Shown in pieces: positions 5,453 through 7,329 of a stretch of 7,329 nt of DNA. The stretch's first letter is position 1, and every line of letters starts with the position of its first letter. Below the pieces are notes generated by a model. It worked only from the letters and a program-made list of their open reading frames with translations. It was not told the DNA's origin and did not search any database. The stretch comes from Pseudomonadota bacterium (lineage in GTDB: Bacteria; Pseudomonadota; Gammaproteobacteria; Burkholderiales; Burkholderiaceae_B). The DNA lies in assembly GCA_023432075.1 (NCBI GenBank), contig JAEYVD010000117.1:1-7329 (forward strand), written 5' to 3'. Position numbers and translations under genes: made by a program.

Positions 5453-6384
5453 CGCGCGACGTGGTGCTGTGCGAGTGTTTTGCCCGCGATGGCCTGCAGC
5501 ATGAGCCGGATTTCATTGCGACAGGCGTCAAGACCGAATTGGTCGACGCGTTTGCGGCGCTGGGCTTCGAGCGGGTGGAAGCAACCTCGTATTCCAATCC
5601 GAAGGTGGTGCCGCAGTTTGCCGATGCCAGCGAGATGCTGGCCGCGCTGCCGCGACGGGACGGCGTCTGGTACAAGGCGACCTGCGCCAATGAGCGCGCC
5701 GTGCAGCGGGCGCTGGCCGATCTGGAGCAGGGGCAGGGCGCCAACGAGATCAGCTTGCTGGTATCGGCCAGCGAGTCGCATTCCGAGCGCAACCTGAAGC
5801 GCAGCCGCGCGGATCAATGGGAAAACATCGCCGGCATGGCCAGGCTGGCCAGTGGCCAGTTTCGTATGATCGGCACGATCTCGGTGGCGTTCGGATGCCC
5901 CTTCGAAGGCGCGGTCTCGGCCGATAGCGTGCTGCGCGACGCCGAGCGCTACGCCGCGCTGGGGGTGAACATCGTCACGCTGGGCGACACCACCGGCATG
6001 GCCACGCCGCAAACCGTGCGCGACTTGTATGGCGCCCTGCAACGTGAACTCCCGCAGCTCACGCTGGTGGCCCATTTTCATGACACCCGCGCAACCGGCC
6101 TGGTGAATTACGTGGCGGCGTTGGACGCCGGCGTACGCTGGTTCGATTGCGCCGTGGGCGGTGTGGGCGGCCATCCGGCAAAGGTGAAGTATGGCGGGGG
6201 CCATACCGGCAACGTGGCGACCGAAGACCTGGTCAATCTGTTTGAATCCATGGGGGTGCGCACGGGTCTGGACCTGGACGCGCTGGCTGTCGTGTCGCAG
6301 CGTTGCCGCGCGGTGCTGGGGCGCGACCTGCACAGCCGCGTGGCCGACAGCGGCTTCAATCCGCTGATCCGCGCCGGCGCTTGA
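5449..6384 (+). CDS. HMG-CoA lyase-like protein (DRE-TIM metallolyase superfamily), 311 aa, atypical active-site loop
   Basis: This is a TIM-barrel lyase of the HMGL-like family, expected to cleave a 3-hydroxy-3-methylglutaryl-CoA-type thioester in a divalent-metal-dependent retro-aldol/Claisen reaction. ARDGLQHE (12-19) carries Arg13 and metal-binding Asp14. EATSYSNPKVVPQFAD (44-59) matches the family ATSFVSPKWVPQ region, and LGDTTG lies at 178-183. AHFHDT (208-213) supplies the metal-ligand pair His209 and His211, and TGNVATEDLV (253-262) includes Asn255. In classical lyases the loop before TGN reads GGCPYAxGA with a catalytic Cys (Cys266 in human). Here it is GGHPAKVKYGGGHTGN (240-255), with His242 in the Cys position and about three extra residues. 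Either the substrate differs or another residue does the job. The ATG at 5449 overlaps the ligase stop (ATGA). The length is typical. Confidence 0.88.
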   Translation: MTRDVVLCECFARDGLQHEPDFIATGVKTELVDAFAALGFERVEATSYSNPKVVPQFADASEMLAALPRRDGVWYKATCANERAVQRALADLEQGQGANEISLLVSASESHSERNLKRSRADQWENIAGMARLASGQFRMIGTISVAFGCPFEGAVSADSVLRDAERYAALGVNIVTLGDTTGMATPQTVRDLYGALQRELPQLTLVAHFHDTRATGLVNYVAALDAGVRWFDCAVGGVGGHPAKVKYGGGHTGNVATEDLVNLFESMGVRTGLDLDALAVVSQRCRAVLGRDLHSRVADSGFNPLIRAGA

Positions 6385-6436
6385 GCGGCGTTTGTATATC
6401 ATGCCCTCGTCACCGCAACCGCTCCAAGAGAACTCC

Positions 6437-6964
6437 ATGGCAACTCGAAGCAAGCTTTCCTCGGGCCGTACCGCGCCCGCCGCGCTCAAGGAGCTGTTTT
6501 CCTATCGCTTGAACCGGCTGGCCTATGTGTCCAGCCGTATTGCGGCGGGCCTGAACGAAAGCCGCTATGGCGTGGGTCCGCGTGAGTGGCGGATCCTGGC
6601 CTTGCTGGGCGCCGCGCCCAATATGTCGTTGAACGCGCTGGCTCGGGAAGCCAACATCGACAAAAGCCAGGCGAGCCGCACGGTGTCCGACCTGATCGAG
6701 CGCGGCCTGATCGAGCGCTGCGCGGATGCCCAGGATGCGCGCGGCGTCAACCTGGACCTGACGCGTGCCGGGAAAAAGCTCTATCAAGAGATGTTTCCCG
6801 CTGCCGTGGAGCGTAACGAGGAGATGCTGGCCGTGCTGAGCGAAGATGAGCGCGAGGTGCTGGAGCGTGCCCTGGAAAAGATGACGACGCACATGCTGGA
6901 CATGCTCAATGACTTGAAGGCCGAAGTGCCGGCCCGCCGCGGCCGCGGCGTCCAGCCGCGCTGA
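6437..6964 (+). CDS. MarR-family transcriptional regulator (175 aa)
   Basis: This is a winged-helix dimeric repressor of the MarR type, which usually releases DNA on binding a phenolic, acid or CoA-ester ligand. The core runs from REWRILALLG (49-58) through helix-turn-helix MSLNALAREANIDKSQASRT (63-82) and SDLIERGLIER (84-94) to the wing DAQDARGVNLDLTRAGK (97-113), with the typical D-x-R in the wing. Long helices at both ends form the dimer interface (about 16-44 and 120-161). The tail PARRGRGVQPR is basic. I chose the ATG at 6437 because AAGAG (6426-6430) precedes it by 6 nt; an ATG at 6401 lacks one. It begins 52 nt after the lyase stop with no operator-like palindrome in the gap, so it is probably co-transcribed and self-regulating through site A. 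A terminator follows directly. The two palindromes at 2989-3005 and 7005-7021 are its likely targets. Confidence 0.92.
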   Translation: MATRSKLSSGRTAPAALKELFSYRLNRLAYVSSRIAAGLNESRYGVGPREWRILALLGAAPNMSLNALAREANIDKSQASRTVSDLIERGLIERCADAQDARGVNLDLTRAGKKLYQEMFPAAVERNEEMLAVLSEDEREVLERALEKMTTHMLDMLNDLKAEVPARRGRGVQPR

Positions 6965-6971
6965 GACGATT

Positions 6972-6997
6972 GCCTGTCCAAGACAGGCTTTCTTTTA
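6972..6997 (+). terminator. Intrinsic terminator after the MarR gene
   Basis: GCCTGTC (6972-6978), loop CAA, GACAGGC (6982-6988), followed at once by TTTCTTTT (6989-6996). The perfect 7-bp stem, 3-nt loop and T-rich run are textbook. It starts 8 bp after the regulator stop codon and separates the four-gene unit from the next hydratase gene, which therefore needs its own promoter. Confidence 0.88.
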
Positions 6998-7004
6998 TTC
7001 ATAA

Positions 7005-7021
7005 AGTTGATTTAATCAATT
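7005..7021 (+). promoter_or_regulatory. Predicted MarR operator, site B (before the second hydratase gene)
   Basis: AGTTGATTTAATCAATT contains the perfect 13-bp palindrome TTGATTTAATCAA (7007 T-flanked core, 7007-7019 with its neighbours) and matches the reverse complement of site A at 15 of 17 positions. It lies between the terminator at 6972-6997 and the ribosome-binding site GAGG at 7027-7030, where a repressor would block initiation or early elongation. Possible promoter hexamers around it (TTCATA, 6998-7003; TTAAAT, 7020-7025) are poor and would start transcription very close to the ATG, so the promoter itself is unresolved. Confidence 0.65.
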
Positions 7022-7037
7022 AAATAGAGGCAAAACG

Positions 7038-7329
7038 ATGACTGAATTGATTGTCGAGAACCAAGGCGCGGTGCGCGTGCTTCGGCTGAACCGCCCGGAG
7101 AAGCACAATGCGCTGAACACCGCCTTGACCGCCGGGCTGCTGGCCGCGCTGCGCGAGGCCGACCAGGATCCGGCGGTGCGCGCCATCGTGCTGACCGGCA
7201 ACGGCAAGTCCTTTTGCGCCGGCGCGGATACGACGGAATTTTCGGCGCTGACGCCCGAGCATCCCGAGGCCGTGCTGGCGCGCGCCAACCTGACCACCGA
7301 TCTGCATCTGGTCTTCTCGCGCATGAGCA
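7038..7329 (+). CDS. Enoyl-CoA hydratase/isomerase family protein, N-terminal part only
   Basis: The first 97 residues of a second crotonase-fold enzyme are visible before the window ends. VRVLRLNRPEKHNALNTAL (about 12-30) is the family N-terminal strand-helix. IVLTGNGKSFCAGADTTEF (about 50-68) has the oxyanion/CoA-binding FCAGAD motif. The catalytic Glu region lies beyond the window, so hydratase cannot be separated from isomerase, dehalogenase or hydratase-lyase. The ATG at 7038 is preceded by AGAGG (7026-7030) with a 7-nt spacer. It shares the crotonase fold with the gene at 3075-3836 but is clearly divergent, so it is a distinct paralogue rather than a recent duplicate. It follows a strong terminator and a predicted MarR operator, so it probably heads a second transcription unit of the same regulon. 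Confidence 0.9.
   Translation, partial: MTELIVENQGAVRVLRLNRPEKHNALNTALTAGLLAALREADQDPAVRAIVLTGNGKSFCAGADTTEFSALTPEHPEAVLARANLTTDLHLVFSRMS

Noticed and set aside
5335..6489. Minus-strand 384-codon frame opposite the lyase gene
   Set aside because: It is an antisense shadow of the HMG-CoA-lyase-like gene with no coherent domain.
1..7329. CRISPR array, tRNA, rRNA, riboswitch or replication origin
   Set aside because: No regularly spaced direct repeats, cloverleaf, conserved rRNA segments, riboswitch-like leader or iteron cluster was found on either strand by eye.

Overview
The window looks like a chromosome segment from a GC-rich betaproteobacterium, most plausibly Burkholderiales/Alcaligenaceae (Bordetella or Achromobacter type). 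I infer this from the strong G/C third-position bias of the right half, the tightly packed CoA-ester catabolic operon with a MarR regulator, and the IS3-family element. The genus is not proven by anything in the sequence.

Left part (1 to about 2500) is an accessory patch, visibly less GC-rich than the right part except within the insertion sequence. Reading on the minus strand from the left edge, an IS3-family transposase (orfB, DDE motif complete, C-terminus cut by the window edge) is preceded by a degenerate orfA. That orfA has lost its N-terminal third and carries an in-frame TAG. The IS relic directly abuts the stop codon of a small Cys/His-rich protein gene (907-1137, minus). Next come a hairpin-bearing gap, an unrecognised 218-aa gene (1462-2118, minus), and a divergent small three-helix membrane protein (about 2206-2493, plus).

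A gap of about 580 bp (2494-3074) has several inverted repeats and ends in a promoter/operator region. From 3075 to 6964 four plus-strand genes form one compact unit: enoyl-CoA hydratase/isomerase, ANL-superfamily acyl-CoA synthetase, HMG-CoA-lyase-like enzyme, and MarR regulator. The first three overlap by ATGA, and the fourth follows after 52 nt. A strong intrinsic terminator closes the unit. A second unit then starts with another enoyl-CoA hydratase gene (7038 to the window end).

The main hidden signal is a 17-bp palindromic sequence found twice, once before each CoA operon (2989-3005 and 7005-7021, opposite orientations, 15 of 17 identical). It is the natural candidate operator for the MarR protein encoded between the two copies. 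The inferred logic is that a carboxylic acid is activated to its CoA thioester by the ligase and processed by the two crotonase-fold enzymes. The HMG-CoA-lyase-fold enzyme would then cleave it, with MarR de-repressed by the acid or its CoA ester. The substrate is not identifiable from this window. The lyase-like protein lacks the cysteine that classical HMG-CoA lyases carry in the GGCP loop, so its reaction may differ.
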